Source of the DNA: SZUA-265 sp966249405
Lineage (GTDB): Bacteria; Myxococcota_A; Polyangia; Polyangiales; Polyangiaceae
Length of the DNA: 64,000 bases
NCBI GenBank assembly: GCA_966249405.1
Contig: CBINDO010000005.1
Span: 1 to 64,000, forward strand
Direction: 5' to 3'
Shown: positions 8,034 through 17,387 of the stretch, in pieces
How positions within the stretch are numbered: position 1 is the stretch's first letter
Layout of the letters: every line of letters begins with the position of its first letter
Position numbers and translations under genes: made by a program
Notes under the pieces: generated by a model
Database searches by the model: none
What the model was told of the DNA's origin: nothing
What the model saw: only the letters and a program-made list of their open reading frames with translations

Positions 8034-8579
8034 TCACTCTACCGTGCCAAGTGAACGAGTCTGAAATTGGGTGTCGCGGTTGGGGGTCAAGTATCTCGCC
8101 TTGGCTTTCTCCCCGAACAGACCTCGATCGCCCTGCACTTGGCGCTCGGACTCGAGGCGCCAAGGGCCTTGGTTCTTCGAGCGCCACGTCTGTTGCAGCC
8201 ACGTGCTGCGCAAGAGCCCTTCGTTGGGGCGTGTCCAATCGACTTGAAGCGTGACCTCTGCGTTGTTCTGATCCTTCACTTGGACGTGAGAGATCTGCAG
8301 GTCGAGCACTCGGATTTCGCTGCCCCAACTCTTTCGCCGCTCCAGAAACACTCGCTGCGCCTCGGGTGCCGCGAGTTGCGACGCAACGTCCAAGCGGCCA
8401 AAGCGACTCGCGATGTTCAGCTCGTTGGCTTCGTCGTGGACCGTTCGCCGTTGTGCCGCAAGGGTATTGCAACCGAGGACAACCCAGGCTCCAAGAAGCA
8501 AGCAAACCCGACGGGCCCGGGTGTGGAGCGACGCCTTACGAGGGCCGGCGAGGGCAGAGGAGCACATCTTCGTCGCCAT
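8034..8579 (-). CDS. Putative lipoprotein, unknown function
   Basis: A 181-residue protein with a basic N-terminus, a hydrophobic helix and a lipobox-like LLGAWVVLGC at about residues 28-37, so probably exported and lipid-modified. The mature part contains an alternating pattern (EIRVLDLQISHVQVKDQNNAEVTLQVDW), suggesting a small beta-rich fold like NTF2- or DUF-type envelope proteins. It lies 77 bp downstream of the PilZ-like gene on the same strand. No known family recognised. Confidence 0.6.
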   Translation of the reverse strand: MATKMCSSALAGPRKASLHTRARRVCLLLGAWVVLGCNTLAAQRRTVHDEANELNIASRFGRLDVASQLAAPEAQRVFLERRKSWGSEIRVLDLQISHVQVKDQNNAEVTLQVDWTRPNEGLLRSTWLQQTWRSKNQGPWRLESERQVQGDRGLFGEKAKARYLTPNRDTQFQTRSLGTVE

Positions 8580-8656
8580 AGTCGCTGGCGCCCATTGGGG
8601 CCAATTTTACGGCGACTCGACGCGATGCGGAGGTACGGAGCGGTCTCTGACCTCGC

Positions 8657-9868
8657 TCACAAGTCGTCGTGGAACAGCGGTTCGCGGTTGCGCACGTAAC
8701 GGTACACCAGCTGGCGCGCTTCCTTCGAGATCTCCGTAAACTTCACACCGTACCCCGGAGGTGAGAGCGGGTTGAGCGAGCCGGTCTTTGGCATTTCGCG
8801 TACCCACGTGACCGTGCCCCGGGCTTGGAACTCGAAGCCGCCCGGTAGTGAGACATGGACTCGCAGCTTTTGACCGAGATCGGGTGGGGCATAGGTGGCG
8901 ACGAACAAGCCGCCGGCGTCGATCACGTCGTTGCCGCTCAAACCCTTGAAGAAATTGGTCGTGCTGTACGCGCCGAGAGCGGCCTCGACGAACACCTCGC
9001 CGGGCAGCGCCGGTAACGGAGGGAGGCTGCCGGGGTTCGACGAGATGCGTTGTGGCTCGGGATTGTGGGAAGGCGCGCGCGGTGGTTGCTCGATCGCAGC
9101 CGCAGCCGGAGCGGCAAACGGGGAAGGCGGCGCGGAGGGCATCGTTGGTGGACTCGATACCCGACTCAGAGGAATGGGATCTTCCTCGACGGCGGCCGTC
9201 GGCGGTTGGCCTGCGTCGGGCAAGCTGGGTGCAGTGGCGTAATCCGGTTCCGGCGGCAACATCGGAACCTGACGTGCGCTTCGTTCAGGCATCACGGCTT
9301 GGGTGGCAGCGTTCCCGAGCGCAATGTCGGCACCGTTGCGTGTCGTCGGGGGGAGCGGCGCGGGCGTGGGCGCTGCTGGCGCCGGATCGACCGGGGTTGG
9401 TGCGAGCACTGCTGGCGGCTTGGGTTGCGTCGCCGCCGAACTGTTGGTCGCGGGCGGCGAAACTTGGGGCGCCACGGGGCGTGGCCCGGCCGTTTGCGCC
9501 AACGGATTCGTCGGGACGGGCGCTGGAGCTGGCCCTGCGGGACTCTTGGCGGCCCCCTCGAGGCCTTTGGCCAACTGATGCACCATACCCAGCGCTCCGG
9601 CGACCACCTCGAGTGCCGCCTCGGCGGTGGGGTGTTCGTTTTCTGGCGCCTGCAAGTGGTTGAGGACCGCGCGCAGCTGGACCAACGCCTGATTCGCGGT
9701 CGGCGCCTGTTCGCCTTTGGTTTCGATGCGATGGAGCAGGCTCATGACCTGTGCAACACCCTCGGCCACCGCCTGCAACTGCGGCGGCACTTCATCGAGC
9801 TGAAGCACGCCGAGCGCCTGCATCAGGTGGGTGCGTGCATTACGGGCCTGGGAGATGAAGTCGCTCAT
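8657..9868 (-). CDS. PilZ-like (TIGR02266-type) protein with long Pro/Ala linker
   Basis: A 403-residue protein. A helical N-terminal part (about 1-105) is followed by a low-complexity Pro/Ala/Thr linker (about 110-280) and a C-terminal domain (about 290-400) containing the pattern FFKGLSGNDVIDAGGLFVATY, a beta barrel, and VTWVR. This matches the Myxococcus-type PilZ paralogue domain, often used for c-di-GMP-linked motility or surface regulation. The RxxxR c-di-GMP motif is not obvious, so binding is uncertain. The start at 9868 (MSDFISQ) is preferred over the ATG nine bases upstream. Confidence 0.75.
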   Translation of the reverse strand: MSDFISQARNARTHLMQALGVLQLDEVPPQLQAVAEGVAQVMSLLHRIETKGEQAPTANQALVQLRAVLNHLQAPENEHPTAEAALEVVAGALGMVHQLAKGLEGAAKSPAGPAPAPVPTNPLAQTAGPRPVAPQVSPPATNSSAATQPKPPAVLAPTPVDPAPAAPTPAPLPPTTRNGADIALGNAATQAVMPERSARQVPMLPPEPDYATAPSLPDAGQPPTAAVEEDPIPLSRVSSPPTMPSAPPSPFAAPAAAAIEQPPRAPSHNPEPQRISSNPGSLPPLPALPGEVFVEAALGAYSTTNFFKGLSGNDVIDAGGLFVATYAPPDLGQKLRVHVSLPGGFEFQARGTVTWVREMPKTGSLNPLSPPGYGVKFTEISKEARQLVYRYVRNREPLFHDDL

Positions 9869-10345
9869 GGGTTCCATCCGTGGCAGTGCAAGCTTCGGCC
9901 CACGGCAGTTTCGGTTTCCACCCTTCCCGCTCCAACGTCAAGCCAGCTCGGTATCGGCTCGTCAATTTGGAGCGAGACTTGCACCCCGTGTCCCACGCGC
10001 GGGGCTTGCGATGCTCACCCACTTCGAAACGGCACCGCGCCGATGCGGCCGCCGGTCGACGGCGGGTCTGCCAAACCTCGGACCCGCTACGAGTGTAACA
10101 AGTGAGCGATCGAAAAAAAGCGGCCAGTGCCGGGGAAAAACGACTGTCTCATCCCTGTTTGGGCGAGCGGTTTCGCCATCGCGACTGGTCTCGAGATCTG
10201 CACCGAGGGCGACCGCCAAATCGCGTTCAGCATCGTTCGGAGGGAGGCGTCCGTGACGCGGGCTAGGGGGAGATGTGTCGAGCGCGCCTGGTGGCACTTA
10301 TCGAAGGGTTGAAACTGGGTCAGTTTGGTCCTACGGTGTTGCCCC
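9869..10345. other. Intergenic region between divergent genes
   Basis: About 480 bp between the PilZ-like gene and def. It contains dispersed repeat copy B (10122-10201). No coding frame with protein character was seen. Confidence 0.4.
10122..10201. repeat. Dispersed intergenic repeat, copy B
   Basis: An 80-bp segment matching 2197-2276 in the same orientation, 55 of 80 positions by hand count, sharing GGGGAAAAACGACTG and the terminal GATCTGC at identical spacing. The right arm of the inverted repeat in copy A is degraded here. It ends about 145 bp before the def start. Confidence 0.5.
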
Positions 10346-10924
10346 ATGGCGGTGCGAGAGATCTTGCGTCTGGGTGACCCCCGTTTGAGGCGACGGGCGG
10401 AGCCGGTGCCCGAGGCCGCCTTCGGAAGCGCAGACTTGACGGAGCTGGTGAACGACCTCATCGAAACCATGCACGCGAACGGCGGAGCAGGGATCGCCGC
10501 GCCTCAAATCGGGGTGTCGAAGCAGGTGTGTGTGATCGAGGTCAAGAAGAACGACCGTTACCCTGCATTCCCCGAGATTCCGTTGTGCGTGCTCGTCAAC
10601 CCGCAGCTCACACCGATCACTCAAAGCTACGACGTGCTCGCTCCGGAAGACGCCATTTCCATCTACGAAGGCTGCTTATCGGTGCCTGGTCTGAGAGGAC
10701 GTGTGTCGCGGCCACGCCGGGTGCGCGTCCAAGCGTGGGACCTCGATGGTAAGCGCTTCGACGAGCTCTGGGAAGGCGCGAAAGCAGCCGTCGTCCAACA
10801 TGAAGTCGACCACCTGCACGGCACGTTGTTCGTCGACCGCGCCGATACGAGCACGTTCTGCTTCCTACCGGAATACGAGCGATTCGTGCCTCAGAGTGAA
10901 CGTGTGATCGACGGCGCGCCGTAA
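10346..10924 (+). CDS. def: Peptide deformylase
   Basis: A 192-residue metalloenzyme that removes the formyl group from the N-terminal Met of new proteins. All three signature motifs are present: GAGIAAPQIG (about residue 47), EGCLSVPG (about 108) with the metal-binding Cys, and QHEVDHLHG (about 150) with the two metal-binding His and catalytic Glu. The ATG at 10346 starts MAVREILRLGDPRL, the usual deformylase opening. An insertion between the first two motifs (residues about 60-95) is slightly longer than in the E. coli enzyme. The gene stands alone, with no adjacent fmt. Confidence 0.95.
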   Translation: MAVREILRLGDPRLRRRAEPVPEAAFGSADLTELVNDLIETMHANGGAGIAAPQIGVSKQVCVIEVKKNDRYPAFPEIPLCVLVNPQLTPITQSYDVLAPEDAISIYEGCLSVPGLRGRVSRPRRVRVQAWDLDGKRFDELWEGAKAAVVQHEVDHLHGTLFVDRADTSTFCFLPEYERFVPQSERVIDGAP

Positions 10925-11094
10925 CCTGGTGGGGGGAGCAACCAGGATCGCGCCGCGTGAACGTTACCACGGGCGCAGTGGTGGGAGGGAGCCATAGCGC
11001 GCCGTGAGACGCTGGGCCCAACCCATGGCTCATGCAGAGCGTCGTGCGCGCGTAGACCGTGCGCACGGCTGCCCCATTCGGTGTGTTGCGCAGA

Positions 11095-11826
11095 TTACCA
11101 CAACGGGCGCATGCGCGGCCCGAGACGTAACACCTTGCCACCTGGCGGGGGCTCGATCGGCGGGAGCGCAACGACCAGGCGCTCGATGCGTCCCGCTGCG
11201 TGCAAGAGCGCGCCAACCGCGACCGGCTCCGAAAGCAGCCCATCGAAAAATAGCGACACCACGTAAGCGCCCCCGAACAGCTTGGCGAGGCACTCTTTGT
11301 CCTCGCAGACCGCGAGGCGAATCACGTGACCCCGCGAGCTGCGCAGATCTGCCGAGTAGTTGGTGCGCACGTCGTTCACCCACTGCTCGAGGGTTTCTTG
11401 CGACTGGCTGTGCGAAGGGCTTACCCGTGAGACACCCCAGAGCACGTCGGAGTTGAGGTCGAGCACGACGGCTCGCGACGCCCCCGCCCGCTCTGCCAGT
11501 GCACCGAGCTCTTCGTCGAGCTGTTCTCGCGGGTCTTCCGTACGCACCAGCGGCATGCGGTCGATGGCCTCGTGCACGATTTCGTGGAAGCCGCCGCACA
11601 ACGAGCCGAGCCGCTTCTGCATGAGCTCGTGATCGGGGATCGGAGCATCGAACACGGCCACGACGCGGCCGTGCGGGAGTGCGTGCCACGCCGTATCAGC
11701 GGACGTCGGAGGTTTACCCCCGATCTCGATGCGCGCGTCCACAGCCCCCAGTTTGGCTTTCACCACCTCCAGCAGTCGCTCGACCTTGTGTTCCGACACG
11801 ACGCCGAGTCTAGCCTGGGTCGGCAT
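11095..11826 (-). CDS. Conserved-looking protein, possibly Roadblock/LC7-like
   Basis: A 243-residue soluble protein without signal peptide. The C-terminal half (ASRAVVLDLNSDVLWG, then VIRLAVCEDKECLAKLF and GAYVVSLFFDG) has the alternating strand/helix pattern of Roadblock/LC7 or longin-like small domains, which in Myxococcota often partner small GTPases. The assignment is tentative. The start may be the ATG at 11826 or a GTG ten codons in. It is divergent from serA. Confidence 0.5.
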   Translation of the reverse strand: MPTQARLGVVSEHKVERLLEVVKAKLGAVDARIEIGGKPPTSADTAWHALPHGRVVAVFDAPIPDHELMQKRLGSLCGGFHEIVHEAIDRMPLVRTEDPREQLDEELGALAERAGASRAVVLDLNSDVLWGVSRVSPSHSQSQETLEQWVNDVRTNYSADLRSSRGHVIRLAVCEDKECLAKLFGGAYVVSLFFDGLLSEPVAVGALLHAAGRIERLVVALPPIEPPPGGKVLRLGPRMRPLW

Positions 11827-12113
11827 GGGAAGCGAGTCTGACTAGGGGGTACGGCCCGTTTCTTTTCGTCGCGAGTCCGCGTCGTGCCCGGGAAAGGCAC
11901 GCAGCGAGCAAGCACGTACCGCGGAGGACCTTGGTCGCGGGCCTCGGGTTTCGCCGCGGGAAAAAGCCGTTGGCTGCGTTGGGACACCCCGGCTGGAATC
12001 GGCCCGTCGGGTAGCCGTGGGCGGGTTTCGTTGACCCCAAAAGGACCGAGTTTCGACCGTTTCGGCTCGGGAACCCATTGGCAAAGCCGAGAAAAACTCA
12101 CTAACACGCCGCC

Positions 12114-13361
12114 ATGGCCAACATCGCCGCCGAAGCCTTCCCTGAAACATCTTTTCCGAAGAACGAAATCGAAGTCCTTTTGCTGGAGAATATCCACCCG
12201 AGTGCCCACGAATTGTTTCGTGGTGAAGGGTTCAAGCTCGAGGTTCGTTCAGGGGCGATGAGTGAGGCCGAGTTGCTGGAGCGGATCAGCTCCGTGCACG
12301 TGCTCGGGATCCGCAGCAAGACCAACGTGACGGCGCCGGTACTCGAGAAGGCCCGGCGGTTGCTGGCAGTGGGTTGTTTCTGCATTGGTACCAACCAGGT
12401 CGACCTGAAGACCGCCAACCGCCTGGGGATCCCCGTTTTCAACGCTCCGCTCAGCAACACACGCAGCGTCGCCGAGCTGGTGTTGGCCGAAATCGTGCTG
12501 CTGTCGCGCCGTTTGGGCGACGCCAACACCGAGATGCACCGCGGCAAGTGGAACAAGAGCGCCGACGGCGCCAACGAGATCCGCGGCAAGACGCTCGGTA
12601 TCGTCGGCTACGGCCACATTGGTACTCAGGTCGGGGTGTTGGCCGAGGCCTTCGGCTTGCGCGTGCTCTTCTACGACATCACCGCGAAGTTGCCGCTCGG
12701 GAACAACACTCGCGTGGAGAGCCTGGGCGATCTGCTCGCCCAGTCGGACTACGTGACGTTGCACGTGCCCGAGACGCCCCACACGATGAACATGATCGAC
12801 GCGGCAGCGCTCGACAAGATGAAGCCTGGCGCCAAGCTCCTGAACTTGAGCCGCGGCACGGTCGTCGACATCAAAGCCTTGGCTGGCGCGCTCAAGGCCG
12901 GCAAGCTGTCGGGTGCCGGCATCGACGTGTTCCCGTACGAGCCGAAGAACAACGACGAGGAGTTCATGTCCGAGCTCCGCGGGCTGCCGAACGTGATCTT
13001 GACGCCCCACATCGGCGGTTCGACCGCAGAGGCTCAAGAGGCGATTGGACGCGAGGTGGGCCACGCGTTGATCAAGTTGGTCAACACCGGCAGCACCGTC
13101 GGCTCGGTCAACTTCCCGATTGTGGAGCCGCCGCCTCAGGGTCACCACCGCGTGCTCAACGTGCACAAGAACGTGCCCGGCGTGTTGTCCTCCATCAACC
13201 GCATCGTCTCCGACTGCAACGCCAACGTGGTGAGTCAGGTGTTGGCTACGGACCCAGACATCGGCTACCTGGTCATGGATTTGGATCGCGCCGTCGCGGA
13301 AGATGTCCGTGCAGCCATGGCGCGCCTCGAGACGAGCATCAAAACTCGCATCTTGTACTGA
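12114..13361 (+). CDS. serA: D-3-phosphoglycerate dehydrogenase
   Basis: A 415-residue enzyme that oxidises 3-phosphoglycerate to 3-phosphohydroxypyruvate, the first step of serine synthesis. The NAD-binding Rossmann motif GYGHIGTQVG is at about residue 166. The catalytic Arg/Glu/His region is represented by LSRGTVVD and LTPHIGGST. A C-terminal ACT domain (about 345-415) indicates serine feedback control. The length and ACT arrangement match the short E. coli type, known also to reduce 2-oxoglutarate to D-2-hydroxyglutarate. It is followed 78 bp later by a D-2-hydroxyglutarate-dehydrogenase-like gene, which fits that chemistry. Confidence 0.93.
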   Translation: MANIAAEAFPETSFPKNEIEVLLLENIHPSAHELFRGEGFKLEVRSGAMSEAELLERISSVHVLGIRSKTNVTAPVLEKARRLLAVGCFCIGTNQVDLKTANRLGIPVFNAPLSNTRSVAELVLAEIVLLSRRLGDANTEMHRGKWNKSADGANEIRGKTLGIVGYGHIGTQVGVLAEAFGLRVLFYDITAKLPLGNNTRVESLGDLLAQSDYVTLHVPETPHTMNMIDAAALDKMKPGAKLLNLSRGTVVDIKALAGALKAGKLSGAGIDVFPYEPKNNDEEFMSELRGLPNVILTPHIGGSTAEAQEAIGREVGHALIKLVNTGSTVGSVNFPIVEPPPQGHHRVLNVHKNVPGVLSSINRIVSDCNANVVSQVLATDPDIGYLVMDLDRAVAEDVRAAMARLETSIKTRILY

Positions 13362-13439
13362 GCTCTTTCAGCGTCTCCCAGGCGCGGCAGAAGTTTACGC
13401 GGTCGGCCGTTGTCGACCGCGAAAGGTTGAGGTTACCCG

Positions 13440-16400
13440 GTGACAACTATCCCCAAACTGACCAAAATCCCGGGGTTGACCCCGGAAGTCAGCCGGTTTC
13501 TGGACGCGCTCAAAGCCAAGGGCTTCAAGGGTGACGTCCAAACCGACTACGCGACGCGGCTCATCAACGCCACCGACAACAGCGTCTATCAGATTATCCC
13601 GCAGGCCGTCGTCGCGCCGAAGTCATCCGCCGACGTGGAGCTCCTCACTTCGCTGCTCGGCCAAGAAGAGCACCGGAGCGTGACCGTTTCGCCGCGAGGT
13701 GGCGGCACCGGTACCAACGGTCAGTCTTTGCACCCCGGCGTGATCGTCGACTTGTCTCGGCACATGAGCCGCATCATCGACCTCGACAAAGAGGCGGGGT
13801 GGGTGCGCGTCCAGCCAGGCGTGGTGCTCGATCAGCTCAACGCGTACCTGAAGCCCCATGGGTTGTTCTTCGCGCCGTCGGTGTCGCCGAGCAGTCGTGC
13901 GACGCTGGGCGGGATGATCGCGACGGACGCTTGCGGGAAAGGGTCGCGGGTTTACGGTAAAACGAGCGGGCACGTCGTCGAGCTGACGTTGGTGTTACCC
14001 GACGGTACCACGTGGGTGTCGCACGATTTGTCCGAGGTAGAGCTCAGCGTGCAGAAGGGCCGCACGGACCGCATCGGTGAGGTGTTGCGCATCGTCGACG
14101 ACATCGTCACCGAGAAGAAGGAGCTCATCAAGGAGCAGTTTCCGAAGATCCCGCGCTTCCTCACCGGTTACAATCTGGCGCACGTGCGCAAAGAGAACGC
14201 GCCGTTCACCTTGAACCCGATCGTGTCCGGCGCCGAGGGTACGCTCGCGTTCGTCACCGAAGCGAAGCTGCGCGTGCTGCCGATTCCGCTGCACAAGTCG
14301 TTGATCGCGATTCGCTACGCGACGTTCGACGACGCACTGCGCGCGGCCGAGGTGCTCGTCGCGACGGACCCCGGCGCGATCGAGACGATTGACGACACGA
14401 TCGTCGAGCTCGCCAAGAAGGACGCGATCTGGGACAAGGTCTCGCACCTGCTCCAAGACGAGGGCACGATCCCGACCAAGGCCATCAACTTGGTGGAGTT
14501 CTCCGGCGACAACCTGGACCAGGTTACCGCCAAGGTCACCGAACTCGTCCAAGTCCTGAACCAGAAGCTGGGTGACGCGGGGGAAGCGATTGGTTACAAG
14601 ATCGCGCCGACTCCGTCGGACATCGCAGCGCTGTGGGAGCTGCGCAAGAAGGGCGTTGGGCTACTCGGCAACGCGCCGGGGGAGCGACGTCCGATTGCGT
14701 TCGTCGAAGACACGGCGGTGCACCCGAAAGATCTCGCGGCGTTCATCCGCGAGTTCCGCGCGATCTTGGACGGGCACGGCTTGCGTTACGGCATGTTCGG
14801 ACACGTGGACGCCGGGTGTTTACACGTGCGCCCGGCGCTCAACACGCGGGACCCCGAAGACGAGAAGCTGCTGCGAGAGATCTCCGACAAGGTCGTTGCG
14901 CTGGTACGTAAGTACGGCGGCGTGATGTGGTCGGAACACGGCAAAGGCTTCCGCAGCGAATACAGCCCGCAGTTCTTCGGCGAGGAGCTGTTCGGAGACC
15001 TGTGCAAGATCAAACGCGCCTTCGACCCGTACAACCAGTTGAACCCAGGCAAACTCGCGGTGCCCGCGGAATCCGGCGCGAAACTCGTGAGCGTCGACGC
15101 GCTCAAACGCGGCGAATTCGACCGCCGTATCGCGCCGAAGTCGCTCGCCAAATACGCGACCAGCGTCAACTGCAACGGCAATGGTGCGTGCTTCGACTAC
15201 TCGGCGGACTCCGTCATGTGCCCGTCGTCCAAGGTCACGCGCGACCGCATCCACTCGCCGAAAGGGCGGGCGGGGCTGATGCGTGAATGGCTGCGGCAAT
15301 TGTCCGAGGAGGGCTTCGACGCCGCCGCGCAGCTCGAGAGCGGGCACGGCAACGTCGGCCTGCCCAAGTTACCGGCAAGCCCGCTCGGCAAAGATCTGGC
15401 AGCCGTCGACCCCACCTACGACTTCTCTCACGAGGTTTACACGGCGATGGACGGTTGCCTCGCGTGCAAGGCGTGCGCGACGCAGTGCCCCGTGAAAGTG
15501 GACGTGCCCGAGCTGAAGTCGGAGTTCCTGCACCTCTACCACCAGCGGTATCCGCGACCGGTCAAAGACCTGTTTGCCGCCGCGCTCGAGACCATCGTGG
15601 TGTGGATGGCCTGGTTCCCGCGCCTCGTGAACATGGTGCTCAACTGGCGTTGGGTGCAGGCATTCATGGCGCAAGTCGTCGGCATCGTGGACGCGCCGCG
15701 GCTCGCGAAGCTGTCGCTCAAGGCCGGGCTCTTGGCGCGCAACGCGCCGGCCTTCGACTTCGAACGCCTCGAACGTCTGACGGACGACGAGCGCGAGAAG
15801 AGCGTGATCTTGATCCAGGACGCGTTTCACGGCTTCTACGACACGCACGTGACGCTCGCTGCCTACGACCTGATGCAGAAGTTGGGCTTCACGGTGTACG
15901 TCGCGCCGTACCGCCCTAGCGGCAAGGCCCTGCACGTGAAGGGTTTCTTGGACGCCTTCAAAAAGACGGCGCTGGGCAACATCGAGTTCTTCCGCAAGGT
16001 CGCGACCTACCAGGTGCCGATGGTGTGTATCGACCCGGCGGTTACCTTGTTATTCCGCGACGAGTACGCACACGTCGCGAAAGGGCCGCTCGAGTACCGG
16101 ATCCAGCTGTTCCAGGAGTGGCTGTCGGTGCGCGCCGACTCGATCACTCAGCTGCTCGCCGGTCAGGCCGATCGCGCGCGGGACACCCTCAACACGGGCA
16201 CGGCGTTTCACTACGTGCTCATGGGTCACTGCACCGAACGCACGGCGGCGCCCGCGACGCAGCGTCAGTGGGTGGACCTGTTCGAGCGCTTCGGAGTGCA
16301 GCTGAAGCTGGAGTCGGTGGGTTGTTGCGGTATGTGCGGCATGTACGGGCACGAGGCGGCGCACTACAAGGAATCGCGGGGGATCTTCGCGATGAGCTGG

Positions 16401-16547
16401 GAACGCCACCTGCCCGACGACCCCAAGAACCTCAGTCGTTATCTCGCGACCGGCTATTCATGCCGTAGTCAGGTCAAGCGCTTCTCGGCGTCGCGGCGCA
16501 CCCTCAAACACCCGGTCGAGGTGATGCTCGAGCTGGCCAAGTTGTGA
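13440..16547 (+). CDS. FAD/Fe-S dehydrogenase, D-2-hydroxyglutarate dehydrogenase (YdiJ) type
   Basis: A 1035-residue three-part flavoprotein. The FAD-binding domain (about 45-250) contains PRGGGTGTNGQ (85-95). An FAD-oxidase C-terminal domain follows (about 260-540), ending with the FDPYNQLNPGK motif. Next come Cys-rich segments: CNGNGACFD (about 578), CLACKACATQCP (about 673) for a 4Fe-4S cluster, and a CCG-type domain with CCGMCGMYG (about 961). This is the architecture of YdiJ and related D-2-hydroxyglutarate dehydrogenases that pass electrons to the respiratory chain. A D-lactate dehydrogenase role is the main alternative. The start is GTG at 13440 with AGGTTGAGG upstream. Confidence 0.85.
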   Translation: MTTIPKLTKIPGLTPEVSRFLDALKAKGFKGDVQTDYATRLINATDNSVYQIIPQAVVAPKSSADVELLTSLLGQEEHRSVTVSPRGGGTGTNGQSLHPGVIVDLSRHMSRIIDLDKEAGWVRVQPGVVLDQLNAYLKPHGLFFAPSVSPSSRATLGGMIATDACGKGSRVYGKTSGHVVELTLVLPDGTTWVSHDLSEVELSVQKGRTDRIGEVLRIVDDIVTEKKELIKEQFPKIPRFLTGYNLAHVRKENAPFTLNPIVSGAEGTLAFVTEAKLRVLPIPLHKSLIAIRYATFDDALRAAEVLVATDPGAIETIDDTIVELAKKDAIWDKVSHLLQDEGTIPTKAINLVEFSGDNLDQVTAKVTELVQVLNQKLGDAGEAIGYKIAPTPSDIAALWELRKKGVGLLGNAPGERRPIAFVEDTAVHPKDLAAFIREFRAILDGHGLRYGMFGHVDAGCLHVRPALNTRDPEDEKLLREISDKVVALVRKYGGVMWSEHGKGFRSEYSPQFFGEELFGDLCKIKRAFDPYNQLNPGKLAVPAESGAKLVSVDALKRGEFDRRIAPKSLAKYATSVNCNGNGACFDYSADSVMCPSSKVTRDRIHSPKGRAGLMREWLRQLSEEGFDAAAQLESGHGNVGLPKLPASPLGKDLAAVDPTYDFSHEVYTAMDGCLACKACATQCPVKVDVPELKSEFLHLYHQRYPRPVKDLFAAALETIVVWMAWFPRLVNMVLNWRWVQAFMAQVVGIVDAPRLAKLSLKAGLLARNAPAFDFERLERLTDDEREKSVILIQDAFHGFYDTHVTLAAYDLMQKLGFTVYVAPYRPSGKALHVKGFLDAFKKTALGNIEFFRKVATYQVPMVCIDPAVTLLFRDEYAHVAKGPLEYRIQLFQEWLSVRADSITQLLAGQADRARDTLNTGTAFHYVLMGHCTERTAAPATQRQWVDLFERFGVQLKLESVGCCGMCGMYGHEAAHYKESRGIFAMSWERHLPDDPKNLSRYLATGYSCRSQVKRFSASRRTLKHPVEVMLELAKL

Positions 16548-16556
16548 ATCTGCGCC

Positions 16557-17360
16557 ATGGCCAACGTCGACCTATCGGTTGGTGAGCTCGCCGAACTCGA
16601 GGCGACTGCACTCGACACGGCGCGGGCCGCGGGCGCGTTGATCCTCGACGGATATCGTCGACAGGTGGCCGTTTCGACGAAAGGGCCGCACGCCGAGGTG
16701 TTCACGGAATACGACGTGCGCAGTGAGGAGCTCGTGCGCAAGCTCCTGAGCGAACGTAGCCCCGGCGTCCCCATCGTCGGTGAAGAAGGGGGTGGCGCGC
16801 CGGGACCCGACCTGACCTGGTACATCGACCCCATCGACGGCACGATCAACTTCATCGCCGGGCATCCGTTCTTTTGCGTGAGTGTCGGCTTGATGCGCGG
16901 CGGGTCGCCGATCGCGGGCGCGGTGGTCGCACCCGTGCTCGGCTGGGAGTGGGTCGGCAACGCGCAGACGGGCGCGCGAAAGAACGGCCAGCCCTGTGCC
17001 GTCAGTCATCGCACCGCGCTGTCCGAGGTCGTCATGGTCACGAGTTATCCCAGCCGCAGCGGTGTGAACCCGGTCAACGATGCGCTGCGTGCCCGGCAAC
17101 TATCGCGACTCTACGCGACGGTGCGCGACGTCCGTCGCTGCGGTTCAGCCGCCATCGATCTGTGTATGGTGGCCGACGGCACGTACGAGTTCAGTTGGAT
17201 GCGTCAGATCAGCCCGTGGGACATCGCCGCCGGGGCCGCCATGGTGCTGGGCGCCGGCGGTACGTTCGAGGTGCTCGAGGCCAATACACCCGGCGCGCAA
17301 TTTCTTTCGACCAACGGCTACGTCCGAGACGCGGTCCTCGACGTGTTGGCTATGGGCTAA
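16557..17360 (+). CDS. Inositol-monophosphatase-family phosphatase
   Basis: A 267-residue Mg-dependent phosphatase of the IMPase superfamily. The metal-binding motifs GEEGG (about 75), WYIDPIDGTINF (about 88-99) and SPWDIAAGAAMVLGAGG (about 220) are all present. Family members hydrolyse inositol phosphate, histidinol phosphate, fructose bisphosphate or PAP; the sequence alone does not settle which. It starts only 9 bp after the dehydrogenase stop, so it belongs to the same transcript as that gene and perhaps serA. Confidence 0.85.
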   Translation: MANVDLSVGELAELEATALDTARAAGALILDGYRRQVAVSTKGPHAEVFTEYDVRSEELVRKLLSERSPGVPIVGEEGGGAPGPDLTWYIDPIDGTINFIAGHPFFCVSVGLMRGGSPIAGAVVAPVLGWEWVGNAQTGARKNGQPCAVSHRTALSEVVMVTSYPSRSGVNPVNDALRARQLSRLYATVRDVRRCGSAAIDLCMVADGTYEFSWMRQISPWDIAAGAAMVLGAGGTFEVLEANTPGAQFLSTNGYVRDAVLDVLAMG

Positions 17361-17387
17361 CGTATGCTCGGGTGTTTGGAACCCGAC

